In this document: piece after piece, positions 52,267 through 60,588 of the stretch
Numbering within the stretch: the first letter of the stretch is position 1
How the letters are laid out: every line of letters starts with the position of its first letter
Assembly: GCA_001799895.1 (NCBI GenBank)
Contig: MGUI01000014.1
Coordinates: 1 to 64,000, forward strand
Direction: 5' to 3'
DNA length: 64,000 bases
DNA from: Elusimicrobia bacterium GWD2_63_28
Lineage (GTDB): Bacteria; Elusimicrobiota; Elusimicrobia; Elusimicrobiales; UBA9959
Notes under the pieces: model-generated
Told to the model about the DNA's origin: nothing
What the model saw: the letters and a program-made list of their open reading frames with translations, nothing else
The model's database searches: none
Made by a program: the position numbers and the translations under genes

Positions 52267-53930
52267 GAAAACTTGGTGAACTGCTGCGGCGTCTTTTCGA
52301 ACCCGGCGAGGGCGGCCTCTCCGCAGGGGGAGCGCTTCTTTTCGCCGCCGGGCTGGCGGCCTTCGCGGCCGTGGTCTGCAGCCCGCCGGCTTTCGAGCCG
52401 CGCTATTCCCTTTACCTCGACAGCGTCAGCTTTTACTGGATACAGGCGCTCTGGGATAAGGGCCTTTACTCCGGGGACCGCCTGGCGCAATTCTACGCCG
52501 CCAGCCTGAGCCCGCTGCACTACGAGTCGCTCTGGATCTGGCTGACCGCGCTGTTCATGAAGGCCTCCCCCTATACAGTGGGTTTGAAGGCGCTGGCCGT
52601 GCTGGCCTGCGCAGCGTCGGCGCTGATGGTCAGGCGCCTGGCGCTGGCCTCCCCGTCGCCCCGGGCCGCCGGGGCCGCCGCGCTGCTTTTTACCGCAACC
52701 TTCCTTTCGATGGATACCTTCTTCGGCGTGCCGCGGGTTTACGGCGCCCTCGCCTTCTTCGGCTTCGCGTGGGCCGCCGAGGCGCGGCGCTTCCTGCTGC
52801 TGCCGGCGCTGGTGGCGCTGGGCGTAGTGGTTTATCCCTCCGCCGCGGTCGGCCTGGCCTGCGCGGCGGCGCTGGTCCCTTTCTTTTTCAGGGCAGAGTT
52901 CACCGGGGCGGTGCTGAAGAAATACCTGGCGGTTTCCTTCGCCTGGGCGGTTCTCTGCGTGCTGCTGCTCAGCCAGGGCGGGCTGATGAATTATGTCCGG
53001 CCCGGCGCCGGGAGCAGCGAGTCCTTCCAGTCCTCGAAACTTTACCAGGGCGTGAGTTCGCACGTGGACCCGGGCAACCTGGCCGACGCCGTATTGAATT
53101 TCGCCCTCAACCTCAACGAGCATGGCCGGCTGTACATGATCTTCATGGTCCTGCTGGCCCTGATCTGGGGGCTGGGCAAGTTGGCCGCCCCCGGCCGGCC
53201 CGCCGGGTTGCCGCGCGCCGTCCTGGCGCTGCTGGCCGGCTGCGGAGCGGCCTTCCTGCTGCTTTATCCGTACCACCCGGTGTCGGCTTCCCGCCAACTG
53301 GTGATCATAGTTCCGCTGGCCCTGGTCTTCCTGGCCGCCGGCGGGCTGCTGGCGCTGGCCGAGGGGCGTTTCCGCGCCGGCGCGGCGGCCGCCGTCTGCG
53401 GGGCCGTTTTCGTCTGCTTGTATCCCTTCTTCGGCGAGATGGACTCGGTGCGGCGCTACGCCGGCGCATACCGGCTGATAGCCGCCCTGCCGCAGGGCGC
53501 GGTGCTGGCCGGCTACCCGGAGAGCGACCTGCTGCTTACCGCGCCGGTCTTTACCGGCAAGGCCGTCCTGCTGTCCGCCGAGACGGCCGACCAGGAGATA
53601 CTTTTTCTCAGCGGCCCGGAGACCTACGCGGCCAGGCGCCGCGCTTTGCTGGAGGCGCTCTACTGCGCTCGGCCAGGCGCCGCGGCGGCGCTGGTGCCCG
53701 GCGGCGCGGAGTGGCTGCTCTTCGAACGGAAATATTATGAGCCGGAGTTCCTGAACCGCGCGGCAGCCTCCGGCTCGCCGCTGCACAAGGAAGTTTCGGC
53801 CCTGCTTCGGAGCGGGCAGGAGCCCGCGGCCTGCTACAGGGCCGCCCGCGCTTCGGCCGCCTTCACCTGGAGCGGTGAGAGCGAGGGCTTCGCTCTGTAC
53901 CTTGGCGGCGCGGCCGGGGCGGTCAGATAA
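52263..53930 (+). CDS. Polytopic membrane protein, possible GT-C glycosyltransferase
   Basis: A 555-residue protein with about ten membrane spans over residues 25-400 and a soluble C-terminal part. After the first span, EPRYSLYLDSVSFYW contains an acidic site placed like those of GT39/ArnT-type enzymes. The second protein of this style in the window is at 659. The ATGA overlap with the adenylate-forming gene implies a joint pathway. It may transfer a lipid-linked sugar at the membrane; this is inferred from topology. Confidence 0.5.
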   Translation: MRKLGELLRRLFEPGEGGLSAGGALLFAAGLAAFAAVVCSPPAFEPRYSLYLDSVSFYWIQALWDKGLYSGDRLAQFYAASLSPLHYESLWIWLTALFMKASPYTVGLKALAVLACAASALMVRRLALASPSPRAAGAAALLFTATFLSMDTFFGVPRVYGALAFFGFAWAAEARRFLLLPALVALGVVVYPSAAVGLACAAALVPFFFRAEFTGAVLKKYLAVSFAWAVLCVLLLSQGGLMNYVRPGAGSSESFQSSKLYQGVSSHVDPGNLADAVLNFALNLNEHGRLYMIFMVLLALIWGLGKLAAPGRPAGLPRAVLALLAGCGAAFLLLYPYHPVSASRQLVIIVPLALVFLAAGGLLALAEGRFRAGAAAAVCGAVFVCLYPFFGEMDSVRRYAGAYRLIAALPQGAVLAGYPESDLLLTAPVFTGKAVLLSAETADQEILFLSGPETYAARRRALLEALYCARPGAAAALVPGGAEWLLFERKYYEPEFLNRAAASGSPLHKEVSALLRSGQEPAACYRAARASAAFTWSGESEGFALYLGGAAGAVR

Positions 53931-53937
53931 AACTCTT

Positions 53938-55674
53938 ATGAACACTGAAAGACCTTCTTCGCTGAACCGCTTCATCAAGAAAAGCCTGGGCGGGCTGCTC
54001 TCCGGCCCCGCCGGCGCGGCGCTGGCGCGCTTCTACAGCCTGAAGGTGCAGCCGGCCGCGCGGCGCTGGCGCCCGCTGTTCGGCGTAACGGTGATGGCCG
54101 GCGTCACTTACAAATGCCAGTGCCGCTGCGTGCATTGCGGCACCTCTCCCTACGGCGACCCGGCCAAGCCCGAGCTGACCGAGGACGAGATGCTGGCGCT
54201 GATCCGCCAGGCCGCGGCCCTGGGCGCCGGCGGCTTCTACTTTTTCGGCGGCGAGCCGCTGCTGCTGCCCTGGCTGCCCGGCCTGGTACGCGAGGTGCGG
54301 CGGCTGGGCATGGTGGCCACCCTGGACACCAACGGCCTGCTGCTAAACCGCTCCATGGCCGCGCGGCTGCGCGAGGCCGGCCTGGACCGCATCGGCGTTA
54401 GCCTGGACAGCGCCGACGAGGCCGAGCACGACAGGCTGCGCGGCAGGCCCGGCACCTTCCGCGCCGCGCTGGACGCCATGGGCTTCTGCCGGGACGAAGG
54501 GATGGACGTTTCCCTCTCCACCTACGCCACCAAAGAGAGCCTGCGCGATGGCGGGCTGGACCGCGTGATAGCGCTGGGCCGGGGGCTGGGGGTGCGGACC
54601 CGCGTGCTGTCCTCCCTGCGCGCCGGCAAATGGCTGGAGCGGACCGACGTGCCTTTCGGTGAGGATGATATAGAACTGCTGCGCTCCAGGCTGGCCCCCG
54701 ACGTGTACTGGGAGACCCTGTCGGTGTCCTCGCCGCGCGCCAGTTTCGTCTGCGGCTGTTCGGCCCGTACCCATTTCTACGTCTCGCCTTACGGCGAGGT
54801 GCAGGCCTGCTGTTACGTGCCGCTCTCTTTCGGCAATGTGCGCACCGAGCCGCTGGGAAAAATAGCGCGCCGCATGTGGGGCTCGGCCATGTTCTCGGCG
54901 CTGGACTCGCGCACCGACTGCCCGATGAACTCTCCTAAATTCCTCGAGACCTTCGGCGGCGTACTCTCGCGGCCCGGCCCCGGCCCGCATCCCGCCGAGC
55001 TGACCTCCTCCCCCAATGACCCGGCCGAGTGGGACGCCTGGGCGCAGGACTACGGCTCCGACGTGGACTGGGTAGAGGAAATACATAATTCCGACCTGCT
55101 GGAACTGGCGGCCCCCGCTGGCCGGCGGATCCTGGATATCGGCTGCGGCACCGCCCGCCGGGCGCGCGCCGTCTTTGCCGGCGCGGCCAGGCTGACGGCG
55201 GTGGATTCTTCCCGCGGCATGGCGGCCGTGGCGCGCGGGGTCCTTAAAGATCTGAAACAGGCGGAAGTGCTGGAGCTCGATATCGAAAAGGATGAATTGC
55301 CCCCGGGACCTTTCGACGCCGCGGTGGCGGTTTCCACCATGCACCATATCCGCGACGCCGAGGGCGCGCTGGCGCGGATCAAAGAGCGCCTGGCGCCCGG
55401 CGGCGTGCTGATCATCGTGGACGCCCTGGCGGGCAACCCGCCGCTGACGGCGCTGAAATATTACCGGGACATGCTGGGGCTGCACAATCCCTTCAGGCTG
55501 GCGCTGGGCTTCTTCCGGGCTTTCTTCCTGGACACGCGCGTGGCGCGCCACAAGGCGCGCGAGGTCCACCTGACCTTCGACGAGTTCTCACGGCGCTACG
55601 CCGCCATTCTTCCTGGCGCGAAGACCGGGGTGAGGCACGGCATTTTTGGCTATTTAGTTTGGAGAAAGCCCTAG
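53938..55674 (+). CDS. CQC-type radical SAM enzyme fused to a SAM methyltransferase
   Basis: A 578-residue fusion. The radical SAM part has C60QCRCVHC67, YFFGGEPLLLPWL, TLDTNGLLL, FVCGCSARTHFYVSPYGEVQACCYVPLSFGNVR and CPMNSPKF. From about residue 375 there is a class I methyltransferase: ILDIGCGTARRAR (motif I), FDAAVAVSTMHHI, LAPGGVLIIVD. The fused enzyme could carry out a radical change followed by methyl transfer. Start ATG 53938 lies 7 nt after the previous stop. A terminator follows. Confidence 0.88.
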   Translation: MNTERPSSLNRFIKKSLGGLLSGPAGAALARFYSLKVQPAARRWRPLFGVTVMAGVTYKCQCRCVHCGTSPYGDPAKPELTEDEMLALIRQAAALGAGGFYFFGGEPLLLPWLPGLVREVRRLGMVATLDTNGLLLNRSMAARLREAGLDRIGVSLDSADEAEHDRLRGRPGTFRAALDAMGFCRDEGMDVSLSTYATKESLRDGGLDRVIALGRGLGVRTRVLSSLRAGKWLERTDVPFGEDDIELLRSRLAPDVYWETLSVSSPRASFVCGCSARTHFYVSPYGEVQACCYVPLSFGNVRTEPLGKIARRMWGSAMFSALDSRTDCPMNSPKFLETFGGVLSRPGPGPHPAELTSSPNDPAEWDAWAQDYGSDVDWVEEIHNSDLLELAAPAGRRILDIGCGTARRARAVFAGAARLTAVDSSRGMAAVARGVLKDLKQAEVLELDIEKDELPPGPFDAAVAVSTMHHIRDAEGALARIKERLAPGGVLIIVDALAGNPPLTALKYYRDMLGLHNPFRLALGFFRAFFLDTRVARHKAREVHLTFDEFSRRYAAILPGAKTGVRHGIFGYLVWRKP

Positions 55675-55698
55675 AGAGGCGCTGGTCGCGCCAGAAAG

Positions 55699-55729
55699 AC
55701 GCCGCCTTCGAGGGCGGCGTTTCTTTTTT
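55699..55729. terminator. Rho-independent terminator between convergent operons
   Basis: ACGCCGCC (55699-55706), loop TTCGAG, GGCGGCGT (55713-55720), then a T-rich tract to 55729. The T tract runs into the end of the convergent FemAB-like gene, and the purine-rich left flank would give a partial T tract on the other strand. Confidence 0.85.
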
Positions 55730-56774
55730 ATTTACCGGCGTGGCGCCGGATGGCCGGTCCTATGGCCTTGAGCAGGGCGATGGGGGCATGGCGCAGCAGC
55801 AGTTTCGGCAGGGCGAAGCGGGCCTGTTCGGGGTCCAGCTCCAGGCGCAGTCCCGGCTTGTAGGGCCTGTAAAAATATTTTATCGGTATCTCGCGGCCGC
55901 CCCACTTCTTTTTATGTTCGTAGACGCCCGAACCGGCGCGGGTGCGCATGAAGTCGTAGCGGCGCAGGCCGCCGGCGCAGGCCGGCTTTATGGTTTCGTC
56001 GAACAGTTTTACCTTGGGAAAGAAGGTTTCGAACTCCGGCAGGCCGGCATTGACGTCGGCGTAGAAGATCCCGCCCCATACCAGGGCGAACAGGAATGCC
56101 GCCGCCCTGCCGCCCACCGAGGCGGTATACAGGCGGCCGGCGCCCGAGGCCAGCAGGCGCTCGAAATGCGCCGCCGGCAGCGGCGGGGAGCCGAAGCTCC
56201 GCATCTGCCGCAGATAGATACCGTAAACACCGGCGAAGTCCGCCGGGTTGCGGCTTTCTTTGACCGTCACGAACTTGTCAGCCTTGCGCAAATTCTTCGG
56301 TATGTTGATGTTGAAATCTGCCCGCAGCTCCTCGTAAGGCCGCGTAGTATCTAAGACCAGCCTCAGGTAGGGAGCCGCGGGCACGAAGCGCGCGTCTTCT
56401 CCCGGGAAAAGCAGGTCCGCGCCGCGCAATTCGGCGTACTCCGCGCCTGTTTCGGCCGCCGCCGCGTCCAGTTCTTTAACCAGGGAATCTTTCAGTCCTG
56501 AAATTTCAGCCGGGTTAAGGGAGACGCCCGGGGCCAGCCACAGCCCAGGCTCGTCTGAAAAAGGCAGGGAGATGAGGCGCGTCCCGAACAGGGGCGAGCG
56601 CACTACGGCGCAGGCGAAACCGCCTATTGCCTCCTGCCCCCTGAGGACCTGGTACTGCCGCAAATCGTAGCGGTAAACCTGTTTGTACAGTTCCGCCCAG
56701 GCCGGCGAGCAGGAATACGGAGCGCCGGCGCCGGGGGGCATTTTGCCCGGGGGCAGTTGCGATAGTTTTATCAT
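55728..56774 (-). CDS. FemAB/GNAT-type acyl transferase
   Basis: A 348-residue protein with the double-GNAT layout of FemAB-like enzymes: FACAVVRSPLFGTRLISLPFSDEPGL, INIPKNLRKADKF, IYLRQMRSFGSPPLP, GGIFYADVNAG and a C-terminal basic helix. FemAB proteins move amino acids from aminoacyl-tRNA to peptidoglycan; relatives occur in exopolysaccharide loci. Start ATG 56774 overlaps the previous stop; the longer frame from 56855 adds 27 unrelated residues. It is the last gene of the operon from 60514. Confidence 0.75.
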   Translation of the reverse strand: MIKLSQLPPGKMPPGAGAPYSCSPAWAELYKQVYRYDLRQYQVLRGQEAIGGFACAVVRSPLFGTRLISLPFSDEPGLWLAPGVSLNPAEISGLKDSLVKELDAAAAETGAEYAELRGADLLFPGEDARFVPAAPYLRLVLDTTRPYEELRADFNINIPKNLRKADKFVTVKESRNPADFAGVYGIYLRQMRSFGSPPLPAAHFERLLASGAGRLYTASVGGRAAAFLFALVWGGIFYADVNAGLPEFETFFPKVKLFDETIKPACAGGLRRYDFMRTRAGSGVYEHKKKWGGREIPIKYFYRPYKPGLRLELDPEQARFALPKLLLRHAPIALLKAIGPAIRRHAGK

Positions 56775-57757
56775 GACCGGGTCCCCATCGAGATAGCCAG
56801 GGCGCGCGCAGTGGGAACGGCCGGCTTCCAGCCCAGGGCCCGGATGCCTTCGCAATTGTGCGACCAGGAAGCGCAGGCTTCGTGCAGCCGCGCCGGGTCG
56901 GCGCCCATAAAACCAGGCAGGTAAAGGCCGGTCAGTCCCAAGGATGCGCCGAAGATAGCCGAGACGGTTTTAAGGAGAGCTACGGGCAGGGGGATCAGTG
57001 CCGGGCTTTTGTCCAGCGCCGCGCCCAGTGTGAAAAGCAGGTCCATGATGCTGAGCGAGCCTTCGCTGATATTGAAGGCCGAACCAAAGGGCGCCTTTTC
57101 GGCGGCCAGCAGCGCAGCGTCCAGGAAATTTTCTATATAGCAGACCGAGACCGTGTTTGCGGCATTCCCGGGCACCGCGGCCCTGCCGCGCCGGGCCGCG
57201 CCGAACAGCGGCTCCCAGCCGGCGGCCCCGGGGCCGTAGATCATCGAAGGGCGGAGTATGATGTGGTCGAGCCCCAGCGTCGCCGCGGTGGTTTTCAGCA
57301 GCAGTTCGCCGGCCAGCTTGGATCGGCCGTAGTAAGTCAGGGGCTTGGGCTCGGCGCCGTCGCCCAGATCCTCGCCGGGGCCGAGCGCGGCTATCGAACT
57401 GAAATGGATGAAGCGCCTGACGCCGGCGCCGGCCGCCGCCTCAGCCAGCCGCGCGGGAGCCTGCTCGTTGATCGCCCGAAACTGCTCCAAAAGTTTTTTT
57501 CTGCTGACGAGAGTGCCGGGAGGCCGCACCAGCGCGGCCAGGTGCCAGACGCGGCCGGCCCCGGCCAGGGCTCCAGGAAGACAGGCCGGGTCCAGCAGGT
57601 CGCCGGTGAAAAATTCCACGCCGGGCAGGTTCAGCCGGGAGATGTCTCCGCCCGGGCGGACCAGGCAGCGTACGCGCTCTCCGGCTTCGGAGAGCCTGCG
57701 CACCAGGGCCCGCCCTATGAAACCGGTAGCCCCGGTCACAAGGTTAAGTTCAGGCAT
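56771..57757 (-). CDS. NAD-dependent epimerase/dehydratase
   Basis: A 328-residue extended SDR with VTGATGFIGRALV, VWHLAAL, HFSSIAALG, YYGRSKLAGE (Tyr/Lys) and RPSMIYGPGA. It is a paralogue of the 35442 protein. The ATG lies within the last codons of the preceding B12 radical SAM gene, so translation is coupled. It likely acts on a nucleotide-sugar or hydroxylated lipid of the same pathway. Confidence 0.85.
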   Translation of the reverse strand: MPELNLVTGATGFIGRALVRRLSEAGERVRCLVRPGGDISRLNLPGVEFFTGDLLDPACLPGALAGAGRVWHLAALVRPPGTLVSRKKLLEQFRAINEQAPARLAEAAAGAGVRRFIHFSSIAALGPGEDLGDGAEPKPLTYYGRSKLAGELLLKTTAATLGLDHIILRPSMIYGPGAAGWEPLFGAARRGRAAVPGNAANTVSVCYIENFLDAALLAAEKAPFGSAFNISEGSLSIMDLLFTLGAALDKSPALIPLPVALLKTVSAIFGASLGLTGLYLPGFMGADPARLHEACASWSHNCEGIRALGWKPAVPTARALAISMGTRS

Positions 57758-59192
57758 TGCCCCTCAGTTTAGCAAAGATAAAATGCGAGTAGAGGTGCAG
57801 GAAACGGCCGGTGTGGAAGTCTTTGCGCGGCCGGCTGAGCAGCCGCGAGATCATCCGCAGGCCGAGGCCGCCGGCAAAGCCGAAGAGCCCCGGGCGCGCG
57901 GCGAAAAAGGAGCGCGAAAAGGCCGGCAGGCGCGGCAGCAGCGTGAGCAGGGTGAAATAGGCGCGCTGCTTGCCGGGCGGCAGCGGCGAATGGCCTGAAG
58001 GCCGCATCAGCCCGCCGGGGGCGTCCGCTCCGGCGCCGCAGCGGGCCGCCAGCGGCGTGCCGGGGTAGAGGCGCAGGAAGAAAACCTCGTTGTGGTCCGG
58101 TGTGTTTTCGGCGTAGAACCCGGCCAGGGCCGCCAGCTCTTCGGCGCTTTCGTCGGGCAAATCCAGGATATTGTCGCAGGTGACGTAAATGCCGGCGGCC
58201 TTCAGCCCCTTTATGGCGGCGGCTATGTCGGAGTTAGCAGCGCGGCGGCCCAGCAGGTCGGCCCGCTTCTCTTCGTCGAAGCGCTGCACGCCCAGCTGCA
58301 CCTTGAAGCAGCCGGCCGCGGCCAGCGCCGGCGCCAGGGCGGCCAGGCGGCTGTCGGGAAAGGCGAAACAGGAGAAGGGCAGAGCGGCCCTGGCCTTGTA
58401 TTTCGGCAGGAAGTCTTCCAGCCAGGCGTAATCGGAATTAAAAACCTCGTCGGTGAAATGCACGAAGCCGGGCGCCCCGGCTTTCGCCGCTTCCAGCTCG
58501 GTTAAAACATTTTCGGCGCTCCTGCGGCGCAGGCAGGGCACGCCCGAGGCCCGGTAGAGTTCGCGGTAGACGCTGTTGCAGCAGTAGGCGCAGCTGTGCG
58601 GGCAGCCGCGCGAAGAGGAAATGAGGTAGCCGGAGCCGAAGACCGGAGCCGCCGCGGCGAAAAGCTGCTTATCGGGGAAAGGCAGCGCGTCCAGTACGGC
58701 CGGCGGCGAGGGCGGGGGGCCTTTCACCACGGACCCGTCTTTTTTACCCCAGATCCCGGCCGGCAACGGGCCGCCGCCTTCCAGGTGCTCGGCCAGAGCC
58801 GGCAACGCCAGGTCGCCTTCGCCGAGGCAGACGAAATCCACGGCGCCTTCTTTTATCACAGCTTCGGATACGCTGGAAGAGTGTATGCCGCCGAAGACGG
58901 TCCTGGCGCCGGTGGCGGCTTTTATCTCCCCGGCCAGCGCCAGGGCCCAGGGCCAGGTGTCGGTGAAGACCGAGAAGGCGGCCAGGTCTGGCTTGAACTC
59001 CGCCGCCTTGCGCAGCAGGGCGGCGCGCGCGCTGAACAGGCGGGCCAGCGCGGGCGAGCGCCAGAAGCCCGCCTCGTCGAAGAGGCAGGGGTCTATGAGC
59101 AGGGCGGTCTCGTGCCCGGCCGCCTTGAGGGCGGCCGAGAGGTATTCGATGCCCAGGCTTTCGTAGCCGTTGTGGACGAACAGTATTTTCAT
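57750..59192 (-). CDS. B12-binding-type radical SAM protein
   Basis: A 480-residue protein related to the first half of the 48437 protein: the starts (ILFVHNGYESLGIEYLSAAL against IVFARAATESLGLEYLSAAL), FGGIHSSSVSE, LGEGDLAL, RGCPHSCAYC and VQLGVQRFDEEKR all correspond. It lacks the second radical SAM unit of that fusion. Start ATG 59192 overlaps the previous stop; the in-frame ATG at 59243 is inside the previous gene. Confidence 0.87.
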   Translation of the reverse strand: MKILFVHNGYESLGIEYLSAALKAAGHETALLIDPCLFDEAGFWRSPALARLFSARAALLRKAAEFKPDLAAFSVFTDTWPWALALAGEIKAATGARTVFGGIHSSSVSEAVIKEGAVDFVCLGEGDLALPALAEHLEGGGPLPAGIWGKKDGSVVKGPPPSPPAVLDALPFPDKQLFAAAAPVFGSGYLISSSRGCPHSCAYCCNSVYRELYRASGVPCLRRRSAENVLTELEAAKAGAPGFVHFTDEVFNSDYAWLEDFLPKYKARAALPFSCFAFPDSRLAALAPALAAAGCFKVQLGVQRFDEEKRADLLGRRAANSDIAAAIKGLKAAGIYVTCDNILDLPDESAEELAALAGFYAENTPDHNEVFFLRLYPGTPLAARCGAGADAPGGLMRPSGHSPLPPGKQRAYFTLLTLLPRLPAFSRSFFAARPGLFGFAGGLGLRMISRLLSRPRKDFHTGRFLHLYSHFIFAKLRGNA

Positions 59193-60514
59193 CCGAGGTG
59201 TTTTTTGATCTTGTCGGCGGCGGCCCAGGCGTCCAGCAGGCATTCCTCGGTGTCCAGGTAGGCGTGGGCGCCGGTGCGGCCGCAGGGCAGCAAATTGGGG
59301 AAGGCCGCCAGTTCCTTCTTGACCGCCGCCAGCGGCGCTTCGGAGCCGGCGTAAAGCAGCGGGTAGGCGTGCGGCAGGCGCTCCACGGCGGCCGGGCCGG
59401 TTTCAAAGTCTCCGGCCAGCCGGCGGAAGGCCGGGGAACCCAGCGCCAGGGAGAGCAGGTCCTTCTCGGGCGTGTTCCAGAGGCTGTCGCCCTCGTCGCA
59501 GAAAAACTCAAAAGTCATTGGCAGCCAGCCCCCCGGCGCCATCAGCGGGCTCCAGTTGGCCAACTCGCAGATGCGGGAGAACTCCGCGTCCCGGTCGGGG
59601 AAATAAACCCAGTGATGAGGCAGGGCTTTCTTCCTGCGCAGCGCGGCGAACAGCACCACCAGCGCGCGGTATTTGATGCCGTCGGCCAGGCCGGGGGGGA
59701 AACCGGGCAGGAGGGCCGCCAGGGACTTGAGCGGTATGGTGGAGACCAAAAATTTGAAGTGCACGGTATGCTTTTCCCCGCCGCGCAGGAAGGTGAGGGC
59801 GGCCGGCTTGCCGTCTTTGAACTTTAGCTCCAGCGGCTCGGCCTTGGTCAGCAGTTCGGCGCGGGGGCCGGCGCCGGCCAGCAGCGCGGCGGGCAGTTCG
59901 CCTATGCCTTTCTCCGGGTAGAGGAAGCGGGCGGCGTTCTCTTTCGAGGACAGCTTGCCGCCGAACAGCTCCAGCAGCAGGGTCTTCACGCTGAAGCCGC
60001 CGCCTATGCGGCGCTCGGCCCAGAGCGGGGAAAGCTCGCCGGTGCCGAGGCCCCAGACCTTTTTTGTGTAATCCCTGAAATAGCGGTCATGGACGCGCGG
60101 CCCCAGCCGCCCGTCCAGCCAGTCCTTGAGGGTGGCCGGCGGTTTGGCCCCGGAAACCCGGCGCCCCTTGGAGAAAAGCACGGGCGCGGCGTATAGTATG
60201 CCGTTGAGGAAAGTAGGGGGGTATTTCAGCAGGCGGCCGCCGGTGTAGATGGCGCTGCTGCGCTTGGGCCGCAGCAGGGCCCGTCCGGCCAGCAGGCGCT
60301 CGGTGCGCGCGCGGACTTCGGGCTTGGAGAAATAGAGCCGGTGCCCGCCCAGGTCGAAAAGGAATTCCCCGGCCCTGGCGGTACGGGAGAGCCCGCCCGG
60401 CTCCCCGGCTTTTTCCAGGACCAGCGTTTTCAGGCCGGAATCTTTCAGGGCTTCGGCCAGCGCCAGCCCCGTAATCCCGCCGCCGAGCGCGAGTACGTCC
60501 GTCTTCAGTTCCAT
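59189..60514 (-). CDS. FAD-dependent oxidoreductase (UDP-galactopyranose-mutase / amine-oxidase-like)
   Basis: A 441-residue flavoprotein with ALGGGITGLALAEAL (FAD Rossmann motif), VLEKAGEPGGLSRT and FDLGGHRLYF. The mutase-like DYTKKVWGLGTGEL follows, and the C-terminal LPCGRTGAHAYLDTEECLLDAW corresponds to the second FAD contact. DLGGHRLY and KKVWG recall UDP-galactopyranose mutases and related protoporphyrinogen-oxidase-fold enzymes. It starts the minus operon, with TAGAAT 8 nt before the ATG and no ribosome site. Confidence 0.75.
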   Translation of the reverse strand: MELKTDVLALGGGITGLALAEALKDSGLKTLVLEKAGEPGGLSRTARAGEFLFDLGGHRLYFSKPEVRARTERLLAGRALLRPKRSSAIYTGGRLLKYPPTFLNGILYAAPVLFSKGRRVSGAKPPATLKDWLDGRLGPRVHDRYFRDYTKKVWGLGTGELSPLWAERRIGGGFSVKTLLLELFGGKLSSKENAARFLYPEKGIGELPAALLAGAGPRAELLTKAEPLELKFKDGKPAALTFLRGGEKHTVHFKFLVSTIPLKSLAALLPGFPPGLADGIKYRALVVLFAALRRKKALPHHWVYFPDRDAEFSRICELANWSPLMAPGGWLPMTFEFFCDEGDSLWNTPEKDLLSLALGSPAFRRLAGDFETGPAAVERLPHAYPLLYAGSEAPLAAVKKELAAFPNLLPCGRTGAHAYLDTEECLLDAWAAADKIKKHLG

Positions 60515-60522
60515 CGCGTAAT

Positions 60523-60528
60523 ATTCTA
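60523..60528 (-). promoter_or_regulatory. TAGAAT -10 element 8 nt before the 60514 gene
   Basis: Minus-strand TAGAAT at 60528-60523 is followed by eight bases and the ATG, again without a Shine-Dalgarno. It is another candidate near-leaderless operon start. Confidence 0.55.
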
Positions 60529-60536
60529 CAACTTTA

Positions 60537-60558
60537 CCCTGCCCGGCGGCGGGCAGGG
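60537..60558 (-). terminator. GC hairpin between the zinc-ribbon gene and the flavoprotein gene
   Basis: CCCTGCCCG / CGGGCAGGG, a perfect 9-bp stem with a 4-nt loop, lies downstream of the 60589 stop on the minus strand and just upstream of the -10 at 60528. No U-tract. It probably ends or insulates the zinc-ribbon transcript. Confidence 0.45.
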
Positions 60559-60588
60559 TTCCCCGCGGCAGCGGGTTTTAAGGAAGGA

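Noticed and set aside
52254-53978. A 574-codon minus-strand open frame over the membrane protein at 52263
   Set aside because: Its translation is Gln/Gly/Arg-rich with no domain; the plus-strand frame has clear membrane spans and operon overlaps.
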